DNA of 63,325 bases, taken from the NCBI RefSeq assembly GCF_016836705.1, contig NZ_JAFCGY010000030.1:1-63325 (forward strand), in the 5' to 3' direction. Under the pieces are notes generated by a model. The model worked only from the letters and a program-made list of their open reading frames with translations. It had not been told where the DNA came from and searched no databases. The position numbers and the translations under genes were made by a program. How positions within the stretch are numbered: the first letter of the stretch is position 1; the number at the start of each line of letters is the position of its first letter. The stretch comes from Mesorhizobium caraganae (GTDB lineage Bacteria > Pseudomonadota > Alphaproteobacteria > Rhizobiales > Rhizobiaceae). Of this stretch, positions 9,801 to 17,256 are shown piece by piece.

Positions 9801-12250
9801 ATTCGAGCTGGACCAAGGGCAAGGACCGCGCAAAGGCGGACACGCCGGTCGACTGCATCGGCATCCTGCAGGCGACTGAGGTATTCGCTGCGGGCTCGGT
9901 GGTTGCCGTCCCGATCGGCGAGCAGAAGAAACTTGACGGCGACTTCGACGGGGATAGCCTCATCGTCATCGGCAACCGGCCGCAGCTTTACGACCATATT
10001 AGGCAATTCGATCAAGAGGAGCAAGCTCGCGGATTGCGCTCGCTCAAGCCGCCAAAGTCGCATACCCCGGCGATTGAGGACGGTCGCTACAAGTTCGGTC
10101 GCGCCAGCCAGATCCTCGCCGCCACGCGGAATGTTCTGGAAATCTATACCGGCCTGCAGCGAACCTTTCTGGCTCAATCCCATGAAGCCCGACAGTGGTT
10201 TGCCGAGCGTGCCATCTTCGGCACGTACGAAGGCATTCACCAAGAGCTCAAGCGAGATATCCGAGGCCTGTTGGAGGAGGAACAGGTCAGTGCTCAGAAC
10301 GTCCAGGACAAGCTCGAGAAGGCGCGCCACGAGATCGAGCTGGCAGACCATCCGGTCGCGCGCGAGATGGCCGAGTTGCTCCTAGCCGAGCTCGAGGCGT
10401 GGGCCGCGAAGCTGGATGAGCAACTCCTGCCCGGAACAGTCGCCAGCGTGAGCGAGCCACAGCCCGCAATGAGCCAATCGCTCTGCGAGCTGTTCCCGGA
10501 GTTGGCGGAGACCTATTCGGTAACGGCTCAGCCACGCGACCGCGTCCAGCTTCTCGTCGACCGTTATCCTGCGCGCATCGACCCGCGACCGGATGGTTAC
10601 AATCCGCCCGACCTCGTGCAAAGTGCAAACAATCTCCTGAGCCTCGGCATCAAGGTCGGAACTGACGCCTATAAATCCGACACTGGCGCCCACATCTTTA
10701 TGTTCAAGAGCAGGCAGCTTCGGCGCCTGCTGCAACAGACACCAGGGTTGAAATCGGTGCCTTACACCAAGAGCATTGCGGCTAGCCTCAACCAGGGTCG
10801 GTTCGATGTCGATGCGACATTGGAGGATCTCCAGGACAATCCGACGCTGGCGGCATCAGTCATGCAAACCTCGATCAAACTTGTTGCCGAGCGGGGCATT
10901 CTGCCTGAACCCTCGGGCCGAGGGCTTGCTGCCGATGATCCCGCCACGACAATCACATTGACTCGTGAGCAGGCTGCACAGCGCGCCCAAATGGAGGCTT
11001 CCCGCGCTCAAGCCGAAGAGAAGGACATCACCCCGACGGCAATCTCAGTTGCCGAAGCCCTCAGGAGAGCTGACATCCAGGTGAAGATGCCCCATCTCGT
11101 TGAGCGTTTGAGATCGGAAAGCTCGATGACAGACCAGCTCATCGGCATGCAGGCCCCGTTTGAGGTCGGCGCCCAGCTGATCAGCAGCGCTGTACGCCAC
11201 GTCTTCGAACTCCCTGATAGGGATTTTACACGTGCCTTCAAGAAAGCTATTCTAGGCTTCGACGAGAGCGGCTATGCCGAGGTCAGCACGACCAACTGGT
11301 TCAGGATGCGATCGCCGACCTTCGTCGGCATCAAGACTGTGCTCGCCACGCCGGGCGGCTACCGCTTCGAGGTGGAGTTCCACACCGCAGACAGCTACAA
11401 GGCCAAGATCGACAATCACGACACGTACAAGGAGCTGCAGAAGCTGCAGGAACTGCAGCGAGGAAGCCTAGAGCCCCTGGATCAGTCCATAGCCGAGCAA
11501 CTCTTGGAGCGCGTGCGACAGGCCTGCAACAAGGTTGTCATCCCCGACGGGGCCTTAGGGATCCCCCACTGGGAAGCCGAATCGGATAGCACAGTTGGCG
11601 CCGGCCTAGCTCGTCGGTTGCAAGTGGCCCCGCCGAGACGCACGGCGCGCTCCCCGATCGCAACAGAGATTCTTGGCGCCCTGGGCGCGCGACCGATCGT
11701 GCTCGTCGGCATGATGGGCGCCGGGAAATCCAGTTTGGGCCGTGCACTCGCAAAACAACTAGGGCTGAGGTTCGTCGATTCCGATAAAGAGATCGAGGCA
11801 AAGACCGGCAAGTCCATAGCTAAGATTTTCGCTGAGGATGGCGAGGCGCATTTCAGGAATCTTGAGGTGAATGAGATCAGGCAGTCGCTCGAACAAGGGC
11901 CGGCGGTGCTCGCAACCGGTGGTGGAGCGTTCATGATCGAGGAAATTCGGCATCATGTCGGCGAGAAAGCGGTCTCGATCTGGCTCAATACCAACGAGGA
12001 CGTGATCAGGCGGAACCTGAGGCACGACACCAAGCGTCCGAAGATGCAAACCGCCGACCAAGACCAGACCATCACAGACCTGATGCACGTGCGCAATCCT
12101 ATCTATAAGCTTGCCGATCTCACGATTGACCTGCAGCGCCAGCGGGATCTCAAGAGCGCGAATGCTTGCCTGACCGCGCTGCACGCCTACCTCTGCGGTG
12201 AGGGCAGGGAGGCCCAAGCTCGTTTCGACCTCGTGGGGGCGGCACCATGA
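3815..12250 (+). CDS. Giant SKWP-repeat type III effector with a C-terminal shikimate-kinase-like domain
   Basis: A 2811-residue protein of the SKWP effector family (RipS of Ralstonia, XopAD of Xanthomonas). From memory, M. loti Mlr6361 is a related rhizobial protein, type III secreted, with 40-45 residue repeats and a shikimate-kinase-like end. Residues 1-140 are Ser/Arg-rich and probably disordered, as expected for a secretion signal, and contain a nuclear-localisation-like PKRRRL at 130-135. Residues 303-1327 hold about 24 repeats. Residues 1900-2060 contain VLIGRSPYDKPNLRPF and DGDFDGD, resembling polymerase active-site motifs. Residues 2620-2790 form a shikimate-kinase-like domain with P-loop GMMGAGKSS (2632-2640), VDSD, FR, TGGG and RNPIY all kept. 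The start is a TTG with AGGAGA six bases upstream. It should act inside host cells; its biochemical role is unknown. Confidence 0.88.
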   Translation: MTGVDRRLNAPSGPDTHWSRSESDRGGGSGSTFSSVVQGLRSEDRELGASSAQRPPSDSDVRRRTSADPSVNTRDGQPGSRYLPHRGAPNWEEGSSRSGAEGRSADQSRSSQQSAPSSRRQSVSGLDRRPKRRRLDDVATQSVQSAISEEQSNEALHAIYFARDIVGFSCAVVEHDRRLQGAGDGVHAAFLQKAAAQFRNQFVTRFEDDIRRGKSWGYATTCNAVSREAGGQEGVEACKAMAARVSQLHGALVREVDPKALSLFATSFGRHPQSRTCRNGTIRIAEFCRDEGRALGALNSQSLSLLVNGFSKWTQRSETREGTEAVASEVRRRDDRRFRLSDFKQQELANLVNGFSKWPEEEWSRQGTGAIAGEVLRRTRRDFGLSAFNHQDLANLVNGFGKCPQEEVFCQATVAIAGEILRRDRRARLSEFTHQELANLVHGFSKWPEEAASREAAGAMAGEVLRRDRRARLSDSTSQELANLVNGFSKWPEEEWSRQATGAIADEVGHRAARGGFALSDFNHQDLANLVNGFSKWPEGAVYRQATVKIATELSRRAREQGLSHFTAQELANLVNGFGKCPDDADYHHATVAIASEVIRRRAQLSDFTYQDLTHLVNGLSKWPQQADCRDATLAIAGEVFRRDDQFSHLTQQALATLVNGFSKWPEEAASRQATVAIAGEVTRRAARGEFGLSDFNHQDLGTLVNGFSKWPQEPASQQVTVAIASEVLRRADRLSGVDPQGLANLVNGFSKWPEAAASRQATDAIASEVLRRGVRLCDFTHQHLANLVNGFSKRPDGADCRDAAVAIAGEVLRRADQFSHLTQQALATLVNGFSKWPEEAASRQATDAIAGEVSRRAARGEFGLSDFNHKDLVHLVNGFSKWPEEERHQQATDAIAHEVLRRGARLCDFTHQHLANLVNGFSKWPNGADCREATVAIAEEIRRRQLSDFAPHELAILVNGFSKWPQAAASRQATVATAHEVLRRGARLCDFDNQHLANLVNGFSKWPEAPDCRDATVATANEVRRRQLCDFAPQGLANMVNGFSKWPEAPDCRDATVAIAQEVLGRGARLSDFTHQHLANLVNGFSKWPETPDCRDAPVAIAQEVLGRDIWLSDFTSQELANLVNGFSKWPDQAGSQQATVAIAHEVLHRASWLSDFTHQELANLVNGFSKWPEAPLCRDATDAIAGEVLRRGARLSDFTHQHLANLVNGFSKWPEAPDCRDATFAIAGEVLRRAELSDFAPQGLANLLNGFSKWPDGDDCRKAAIAIAGEARQRQLFDFAPQVVATLMNGFTKWPEEAACWQTTMDIARGLGARGQRFGVFTTPELSMLANALSRIIMRAEDSEEITDAALPKDRLHKLAHYLHYDNDRLGQADVLHITTIFKALGKARLSDDLGLLAPTGLNRLSELRQAPDFTTQNDLETMGNLCAALLPLARSPQKPLRWHRKQALNLLNDLQPVVEQKIEAHLNASDAERTRGPLATRCPALSIYQTLKARAVLERLFRSPYVEGKRSDLRVRQQDLECKTKEILDRTRGLIESDLSSMSWNLIAQIEADSPVDALDLFMEQDAAAIQAQHPASVFDVHQVLRTMDHEPRPPQGDAGLMQLPVVDMLGRQLTTEPETRYSIFHRLTSGALPVVAVQLPGTPSAFMLARTVSVNGVPYRMDLFGGSKLKPPRLTVSQIAARAAGELAKPSGGKLLAIPYAETAPGTAFEQLSRAWAPFKEAYYYTQRRGFAAPPAIKGLSPHDYALEGAFKLVLLPDRPANEEHPFKLRGPDGPIALRPHDGCGFIRASLANLMPAVRRAGEQEGPDRVPAFGEGRKSCLPVSALQHYPRSEQVADEAREKAMIWLESKQERELTSDELFRTVTAGHIEGLGAVAVPSNDECLHIPTLKSETLSGGGVLIGRSPYDKPNLRPFIPDQVRSAADGDPTTAFLDQCVTMQYSFNVAQKSREELATDDPTFFAKGLLIVVPDEMWPADFADQGLVMSAEDVKCHSSWTKGKDRAKADTPVDCIGILQATEVFAAGSVVAVPIGEQKKLDGDFDGDSLIVIGNRPQLYDHIRQFDQEEQARGLRSLKPPKSHTPAIEDGRYKFGRASQILAATRNVLEIYTGLQRTFLAQSHEARQWFAERAIFGTYEGIHQELKRDIRGLLEEEQVSAQNVQDKLEKARHEIELADHPVAREMAELLLAELEAWAAKLDEQLLPGTVASVSEPQPAMSQSLCELFPELAETYSVTAQPRDRVQLLVDRYPARIDPRPDGYNPPDLVQSANNLLSLGIKVGTDAYKSDTGAHIFMFKSRQLRRLLQQTPGLKSVPYTKSIAASLNQGRFDVDATLEDLQDNPTLAASVMQTSIKLVAERGILPEPSGRGLAADDPATTITLTREQAAQRAQMEASRAQAEEKDITPTAISVAEALRRADIQVKMPHLVERLRSESSMTDQLIGMQAPFEVGAQLISSAVRHVFELPDRDFTRAFKKAILGFDESGYAEVSTTNWFRMRSPTFVGIKTVLATPGGYRFEVEFHTADSYKAKIDNHDTYKELQKLQELQRGSLEPLDQSIAEQLLERVRQACNKVVIPDGALGIPHWEAESDSTVGAGLARRLQVAPPRRTARSPIATEILGALGARPIVLVGMMGAGKSSLGRALAKQLGLRFVDSDKEIEAKTGKSIAKIFAEDGEAHFRNLEVNEIRQSLEQGPAVLATGGGAFMIEEIRHHVGEKAVSIWLNTNEDVIRRNLRHDTKRPKMQTADQDQTITDLMHVRNPIYKLADLTIDLQRQRDLKSANACLTALHAYLCGEGREAQARFDLVGAAP
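4721..7796 (+). repeat. Array of about 24 SKWP protein repeats
   Basis: In-frame repeats of 40-46 codons (usually 42) encode the unit LANLVNGFSKWPE, a variable stretch, ATVAIAGEVLRR and LSDFTHQ. The SKWP tetrapeptide is kept in most units and changes to GKCP, SKRP, TKWP or SKWT in a few. The unit looks like a pair of helices, so the array should form a solenoid. Some neighbouring units are nearly identical at DNA level (for example around 6840-7080), which suggests recent duplication or gene conversion within the array. Confidence 0.92.
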
Positions 12251-12289
12251 CCGCGCCGCTCAAGCATGCGAATCCCATCACGGTCATTC

Positions 12290-12480
12290 CGCGCTCGGCA
12301 ATCGCGAGAGCCGATCGAGCTGGAAGGCGTTCCTGGAGACTCTGAAGGCTCGCGGACTGCGCGGGGTTGAGTTCGTCGTCTCCGACGATCAGCCTGGCCT
12401 GAAGAAGGCGATCGCCGAAGTGCTCGCAGGGCATCCTGCACCGCCAGTATGTGGCGTCGTTGAAGAAATGGTTCATAGAT
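12290..12480 (+). pseudogene. IS256-family transposase fragment
   Basis: One frame reads SSWKAFLETLKARGLRGVEF, then VVSDDQPGLKKAIAEVLAG, a conserved part of IS256/mutator-type transposases around the catalytic Asp. The following piece (LHRQYVASLKKWF) is in another frame. Both ends of the gene are missing. It lies immediately downstream of the giant effector gene. Confidence 0.6.
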
Positions 12481-12597
12481 CCGCTCTATGCAGCAATCGG
12501 CCCGTTCATGGCTTCACATCATACCTGACACCCGTCGCGATGCAGGATTGCGACGCGTCCTTGGCTGCCTTCTGATGAGGCCGGCGCGCTCGAGCGT

Positions 12598-12916
12598 AAG
12601 CACCCATCCGGTGAGAGCTTCACCGCGCTCGCCGAGCACCTCCAGAACGCCCTATGGACGTTGGGTGGCGTGGCGGCCGAGCATCGCACCGAACAGCCTG
12701 TCGGCAGCCTTCATGAACCTAGCCGCAAGCAGGCCGACGACATCACCCGGCCCTATCTGGAACTCTGCGGGCACTACCGGATCAAGCCAAGCCGCAACAA
12801 TCCGGGCGAGGCGCACGAGAATGGCGCCGTCGAAGCCCACCATGGCCACCTCAAGGATGCGCTCGACCAGGCGCTGATCCGCGCGGCAGCCGCGACTTCG
12901 CCAGCCTTGACAGCTA
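12598..12916 (+). pseudogene. IS21-family transposase IstA fragment
   Basis: The frame KHPSGESFTALAEHLQNALW, followed by TLGGVAAEHRTEQP and RNNPGEAHENGAVEAHHGHL, corresponds to the end of the DDE catalytic domain of IstA, with the catalytic Glu in AHENGAVE. The N-terminal half and the C-terminus are absent. It joins directly to a duplicated piece of gabD. Confidence 0.65.
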
Positions 12917-12928
12917 CCGAACGGCGCC

Positions 12929-13125
12929 GCTTCCGAGGACATGCGTCAGGTATTAATGCCCACCATGCCATGCTCCAAGGCCTCGGCCACACGCCAGACA
13001 CGCTTCAGATTTGGGGCATAGAAATAGGCGGCGAGGCCGTAGATCGTGTCGTTGGCCTCACGCACAACCTGATCCGCATCTTCGAAACGAATCATCGGAA
13101 CCAGGGGTCCAAATGTCTCTATCTC
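12929..13125 (-). pseudogene. Duplicated 3' fragment of gabD
   Basis: About 200 bases are a diverged copy of the 3' part of the succinate-semialdehyde dehydrogenase gene at 15907-16090, in the same orientation, about 3 kb away. The copies share long identical runs (for example ACACGCCAGACACGCTTCAG) with scattered substitutions. It has no start, no active-site region and no stop of its own. Confidence 0.75.
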
Positions 13126-13860
13126 GGCCCGCGCGCCGACCTGAAAATCGAAAGCCGCCTGCGTAATGATATCAATCAGGAACGTCTCACCACCATCGAC
13201 GCCGCTTGCTCAGCCACAGGAACCCAGGACGGCCTGGTCAGATCGACGGAACAAGGATAGATGCCGTCGACCTTCTCGCCCTGGCCGCGTTTCCGAATCG
13301 CTGACACCCTTCCTTGATGAACTGGAGCAGCGCATGGCCGAGCAGATGAGTAGGAAGACAACTAGCCTCAGCTCAAAGACGGATGTTTCACACAGTTTCA
13401 GTGCATTTTACAAAGGTCGATGCACCTGTGGTACACCGCAAGGGGGTCGCTGCGCAGCCCGTTGCATCCCTCGAGCAGAGCCGCCAAAGGGCTTCTAGCG
13501 GATGTGGTGACCGTGTGGATAAGATCAGATCGGTAGTACAAGCTGCTCGTCCAATACTAAGCCGCCTTGCGAAATCAAGATTGTCAGGGGTGACCAGGAT
13601 GGAGGCCTGCGATCAGTCCTTTCGTTGAGGTCATCTATCGCCGATTGCGAGATGACCCGAAGGGATCGGATCACGGTACCAATTTGCCGAAATCCACTTT
13701 GACCCGGCGACAGGTCGGGGAGGGATCACCTGCGAAAACGATAACTCTTGGTGTCGTGATGACGCGACGTCATTCTGTGGGGATCCGATAGCGACACACA
13801 TTCTGCTTAGCGTTGCCGAACGCAGAGCGCGCTAAGGGATTTGTTTACAGATCATTTTAT
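13126..13860. other. About 700 bases without a supported gene
   Basis: Short open frames occur on both strands, but none has recognisable family features or a convincing ribosome site. The stretch separates the IS/gabD debris from the AbiE operon and becomes AT-rich towards 13850, where the abiE promoter region begins. Confidence 0.5.
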
Positions 13861-13863
13861 TTG

Positions 13864-13954
13864 CGGCGATGATCGCCGTAAATCGGATAAATTGTAAATC
13901 ATCAGAAAAACGTGCTAGTTTATAAGAACCAATGGAATGCGGCGATCATCGCCG
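13864..13954. promoter_or_regulatory. Paired inverted operator of the abiE operon
   Basis: The 15-base element CGGCGATGATCGCCG (13864-13878) is followed 76 bases later by its exact reverse complement CGGCGATCATCGCCG (13940-13954). Each is itself nearly palindromic. They flank an AT-rich segment that can hold the promoter, and the second lies 23 bases before the abiEi start. AbiEi antitoxins are known to repress their operon by binding inverted repeats upstream, so these are the likely sites. Confidence 0.6.
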
Positions 13955-13977
13955 CATCGATAGCGATTTTATAAACT

Positions 13978-14838
13978 ATGCCAACGAACGCCGACCGGAG
14001 ACAACTGCTGCAAAACCTGGTGCCTGACGGGCTGCCAGTGACGAGACAATGGCTGGCGAAGCAGAACCCGGACTTCGATCGCCACGCGCTGGATAATCTA
14101 ATCAAAAGCAGGCAACTCACACCGCTCGCATCCGGTGTTTATATACGCCCCGGTACACACCTGACATGGCAAGGCGTCGTCGCCGCGTTGAAGACCATCT
14201 TCCGCACGGATCTAAGTGTCGGCGGGCTCACCGCGCTAGAATTGCAAGGATTTGCGCACTACCTGCCACTTTCGCGGAAACGCATGGTCCATCTTTACGG
14301 CAAAGACGCTTTGCCAGCTTGGCTACAAGATGCGCTGCCTTCTGTCCAGTTCGTCCGCCAAAACCGTCTTTCCTCGCTAGGCGGTTCCGGTCTGGTCAAC
14401 CGCGAGTACGACACAAATGAGAGGTCTTTCGTGGATGGCGACATACCGGGTCAACGGGCAAGCGCTTGGCCGTTCACAATGTCGTCGCCCGAGCGGGCTT
14501 ATCTCGAAGTTCTCATGGACGTGCCCGGTACCATCTCCTTCGAGCATGCCGACCAGCTTCTCCAGGGTATGACCACGCTCTCGCCAAAGCGGATGGAGCA
14601 GCTCTTGCGCAAATGCACGAACGTCAAATTGCGCAGGCTGTTCTATTGGATGGCTGAGCGCCATTCCTACGCCTGGCTGAAGAAGCTCCCCAAACCCGAA
14701 GCGCTTGATGAGCTTGGCCTTGGCAGCGGCAACAGAGTGCTCGTCAGAGGCGGCCGACTCGATCCAAAATACCGTATAACGGTTCCGGAGGAGATGTGGA
14801 CACAACCAGCCCTTACCACAGACAAGTCCGACTCCTAA
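13978..14838 (+). CDS. abiEi: AbiEi antitoxin (type IV toxin-antitoxin)
   Basis: AbiEi-type antitoxin and transcriptional autorepressor, 286 residues. The N-terminal 90 residues form the winged-helix domain seen in the family (RQLLQNLVPDGLPVTRQWLA, then LDNLIKSRQLTPLASGVY). The rest corresponds to the AbiEi antitoxin domain (VGGLTALELQGFAHYL, SPERAYLEVLMDV and LRRLFYWMAERH). In type IV systems the antitoxin counters the toxin without stable complex formation. The gene follows a paired operator and its end overlaps the toxin gene by 43 bases, so the two are translated together. Confidence 0.87.
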   Translation: MPTNADRRQLLQNLVPDGLPVTRQWLAKQNPDFDRHALDNLIKSRQLTPLASGVYIRPGTHLTWQGVVAALKTIFRTDLSVGGLTALELQGFAHYLPLSRKRMVHLYGKDALPAWLQDALPSVQFVRQNRLSSLGGSGLVNREYDTNERSFVDGDIPGQRASAWPFTMSSPERAYLEVLMDVPGTISFEHADQLLQGMTTLSPKRMEQLLRKCTNVKLRRLFYWMAERHSYAWLKKLPKPEALDELGLGSGNRVLVRGGRLDPKYRITVPEEMWTQPALTTDKSDS

Positions 14839-15686
14839 ACGTGCTTTGCCCTCAAAGGCGGCACCGCCATCAATTTATTCGCGATCTGCCGCGGCTCTCC
14901 GTCGACATCGATCTTGTCTACCTGCCCATGGAAGAGCGTGACGAGGCGCTCAAGAAAATCGCTGAAGCGCTCTCACGCATTGCAGACGCGATCTCAAAGG
15001 CGATGCCCGATACGGAGATCATCAGATCATATGAAGATCAGCGCGACGCCTTGCGTCTGTTCGTGACCCAGGCCGGCGACCGCATCAAGGTAGAACTCTC
15101 GCCCGTGCTGCGCGGCTCGGTATTTCCTGAGGAACGACGGGAGGTATCGCCGGCGGTCGAAGAGCAGTTCGGCTACGTCGAGATGCAGCTCCTTTCAATC
15201 CCCGATCTCTATGCCGGAAAAATTTGCGCCGCGCTCGACCGGCAACATCCGCGCGATCTTTTCGATGTCAAACTGCTGCTCGAGAACGAGGGGCTCACCA
15301 AGGATTTGGTGAAGACCTTTCTCGTTTATCTCATCAGCCGTAACCGTACGATGGCAGAGCTCCTTCAGCCGACCCGCAAAGACATTGCCGGCATCTACGA
15401 AGGTGAGTTTTTGCGCATGTCGCAGATCGAAGTCAGCCTCGATGAATTGCTGGCCGTTCGTGAGCGGCTGATTACGGAGCTCAATCAGGCATTGACCGAC
15501 GATCAGCGAAAATTCCTGCTCTCCTTCAAGACGCGTCGCCCGCGATGGGATCTGCTCGGCATTGAAGGGGCCAATAAACTGCCCGCAGTCCGTTGGAAGC
15601 TGCACAATCTGGAACGCATGCCGGAAGAACGGCACCGCCGGGCTTATGAGAATTTGGAACGCGTGCTCGTCCAGAAGAGCAAATAA
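14796..15686 (+). CDS. abiEii: AbiEii toxin with scrambled nucleotidyltransferase motif
   Basis: AbiEii/AbiGii family toxin, a DNA-polymerase-beta-type nucleotidyltransferase. The metal-binding LSVDIDLVYLP (Asp-x-Asp) and the later SIPDLYAGKICAALDRQHPR and DLFDVKLLLE motifs are intact. The motif expected before them, FALKGGTAINLF, is encoded at 14845-14880 but in another frame; the gene's own frame reads CPQRRHRHQF instead. One extra base before and one missing base after this segment would explain this, so the frame is restored by two compensating changes. As written, the essential GG-T motif is lost and the toxin should be inactive unless these are sequencing errors. The two genes are otherwise complete. 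Confidence 0.8.
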   Translation: MDTTSPYHRQVRLLNVLCPQRRHRHQFIRDLPRLSVDIDLVYLPMEERDEALKKIAEALSRIADAISKAMPDTEIIRSYEDQRDALRLFVTQAGDRIKVELSPVLRGSVFPEERREVSPAVEEQFGYVEMQLLSIPDLYAGKICAALDRQHPRDLFDVKLLLENEGLTKDLVKTFLVYLISRNRTMAELLQPTRKDIAGIYEGEFLRMSQIEVSLDELLAVRERLITELNQALTDDQRKFLLSFKTRRPRWDLLGIEGANKLPAVRWKLHNLERMPEERHRRAYENLERVLVQKSK

Positions 15687-15798
15687 GCGACATTGTCCAC
15701 GAATCCGGCCACTCCCTATCACCGCCCCGACATCCGGATGTCTTCAAGACGTGGATAGGGCTGGGTTACCCGCTCTGCGAACCGCGCAAGCAGACGCT

Positions 15799-17256
15799 TC
15801 AGATGCCGCCTATGCAAAGGTATTTCATTTCGAGGTAATCCTCGAGGCCATGGCGGGAACCCTCCCGCCCGATGCCGGACTGCTTCATCCCGCCGAAGGG
15901 TGCCGCTTCCGAGGACATGCGTCCGGTGTTGATACCCACCATGCCATATTCCAATGCCTCGGCCACACGCCAGACACGCTTCAGATTTGAGGCATAGAAA
16001 TAGGCGGCGAGGCCATAAATCGTGTCATTGGCCTCACGCACGACCTGATCCGCATCGTCGAAGCGAATGATCGGCGCCAGCGGCCCGAAAGTCTCTTCCT
16101 GCGCAACCGCCATCACGCTGGAAATCTCGGTGAGGACCGTGGGTTCGAAAAACGTGCCATCCTTGCCGATGCGATTGCCCCCGCATCGAATTGTGCCGCC
16201 TTTGGCGATCGCATCTGCGATGTGCGACTCGATCTTGGCCAGAGCATGCTTGTCGATGAGCGGTCCGATGTCCACTCCGGGAGCGAAACCGTCACCAACC
16301 GATAAGTGGCGGACTTTCTCCACGAACTTTTCGACGAACTCATCGTGAGCGCTCGATTGGACGTAAAGGCGGTTCGCCGAAACGCAAGTCTGGCCGGCAT
16401 TGCGGAACTTCGCCTGGATCGCTCCGTCAACCGCAGCGTCGATATCGGCGTCGTCGAAGACGATGAAAGGTGCATTGCCGCCCAGCTCGAGGCTGACTTT
16501 CTTGATCTGGTCCGAGCACTGGCGCATCAGCAGCCTCCCGACCTCCGTTGAGCCGGTGAAACTGATCTTGCGGACCTTGGGATTGGTGCAGAGTTCGCGG
16601 CCGACGGCATCACCTTCGGATGCATAGATCAGGTTGACGACGCCTTCGGGAAAGCCGGCCTGGTGGGCGAGGACGAACATTGCGCCAGCCACGAGCGGCG
16701 TCTGCTCAGCGGGCTTAAGGACAATGGTGCAGCCTGCGGCCAAGGCTGGCGAGATCTTGCGTGCGACCATCGAGGCTGGGAAATTCCAGGGTGTTATCGT
16801 CCCGACGACGCCGATCGGCTGCTTGATCACCAGCATCCGACGGTCCGTCGATGGTGCGGAGATCGTCTCGCCATAGATGCGATTGGCCTCCTCGGCGTAC
16901 CATTGCAGGTACGCCGCAGCATGCGACACCTCCGATTTGGCTTCGGCAAGCGGCTTGCCCATCTCCGCTGTGAGTATAGCGGCGAGGTCGTCGGCGTGGT
17001 CGATGATCAACTGATACCAACGCCACAGAACGTCGCTGCGCTCACGTGCGGTCAACGCCGCCCATCCAGGTTGCGCGACATAGGCCCTGTCGATTGCGGC
17101 GCGTGTCTCCTCCACGCCCATGTCGGGAAGCTCTGCCAGCACGTCGCCGGTCGACGGGTTGAGGACTTCGAATGTCCGCTTGCTAATCCGCCTGACAAGT
17201 GCCGGCAGGCAGTCGATGGCTCCAAACAGGTCGGGGGATTTCAGGTGACGGATCAT
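15799..17256 (-). CDS. gabD: NAD(P)-dependent succinate-semialdehyde dehydrogenase
   Basis: Aldehyde dehydrogenase superfamily enzyme of the GabD type, oxidising succinate semialdehyde to succinate at the end of the GABA shunt. The 485-residue protein has TPWNFPASMVARKISPALAA in the cofactor domain, the general-base Glu in SLELGGNAPFIVFDDAD, the catalytic Cys in NAGQTCVSANR and the terminal APFGGMKQSGIGREGS. The frame is open upstream to 17448, but the ATG at 17256 starts at the usual family length. No gabT lies next to it. A diverged fragment of its 3' end is found at 12929-13125. Confidence 0.88.
   Translation of the reverse strand: MIRHLKSPDLFGAIDCLPALVRRISKRTFEVLNPSTGDVLAELPDMGVEETRAAIDRAYVAQPGWAALTARERSDVLWRWYQLIIDHADDLAAILTAEMGKPLAEAKSEVSHAAAYLQWYAEEANRIYGETISAPSTDRRMLVIKQPIGVVGTITPWNFPASMVARKISPALAAGCTIVLKPAEQTPLVAGAMFVLAHQAGFPEGVVNLIYASEGDAVGRELCTNPKVRKISFTGSTEVGRLLMRQCSDQIKKVSLELGGNAPFIVFDDADIDAAVDGAIQAKFRNAGQTCVSANRLYVQSSAHDEFVEKFVEKVRHLSVGDGFAPGVDIGPLIDKHALAKIESHIADAIAKGGTIRCGGNRIGKDGTFFEPTVLTEISSVMAVAQEETFGPLAPIIRFDDADQVVREANDTIYGLAAYFYASNLKRVWRVAEALEYGMVGINTGRMSSEAAPFGGMKQSGIGREGSRHGLEDYLEMKYLCIGGI

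Noticed and set aside
9281..10351. 356-codon open frame on the minus strand
   Set aside because: Shadow of the SKWP effector gene; no recognisable domain.
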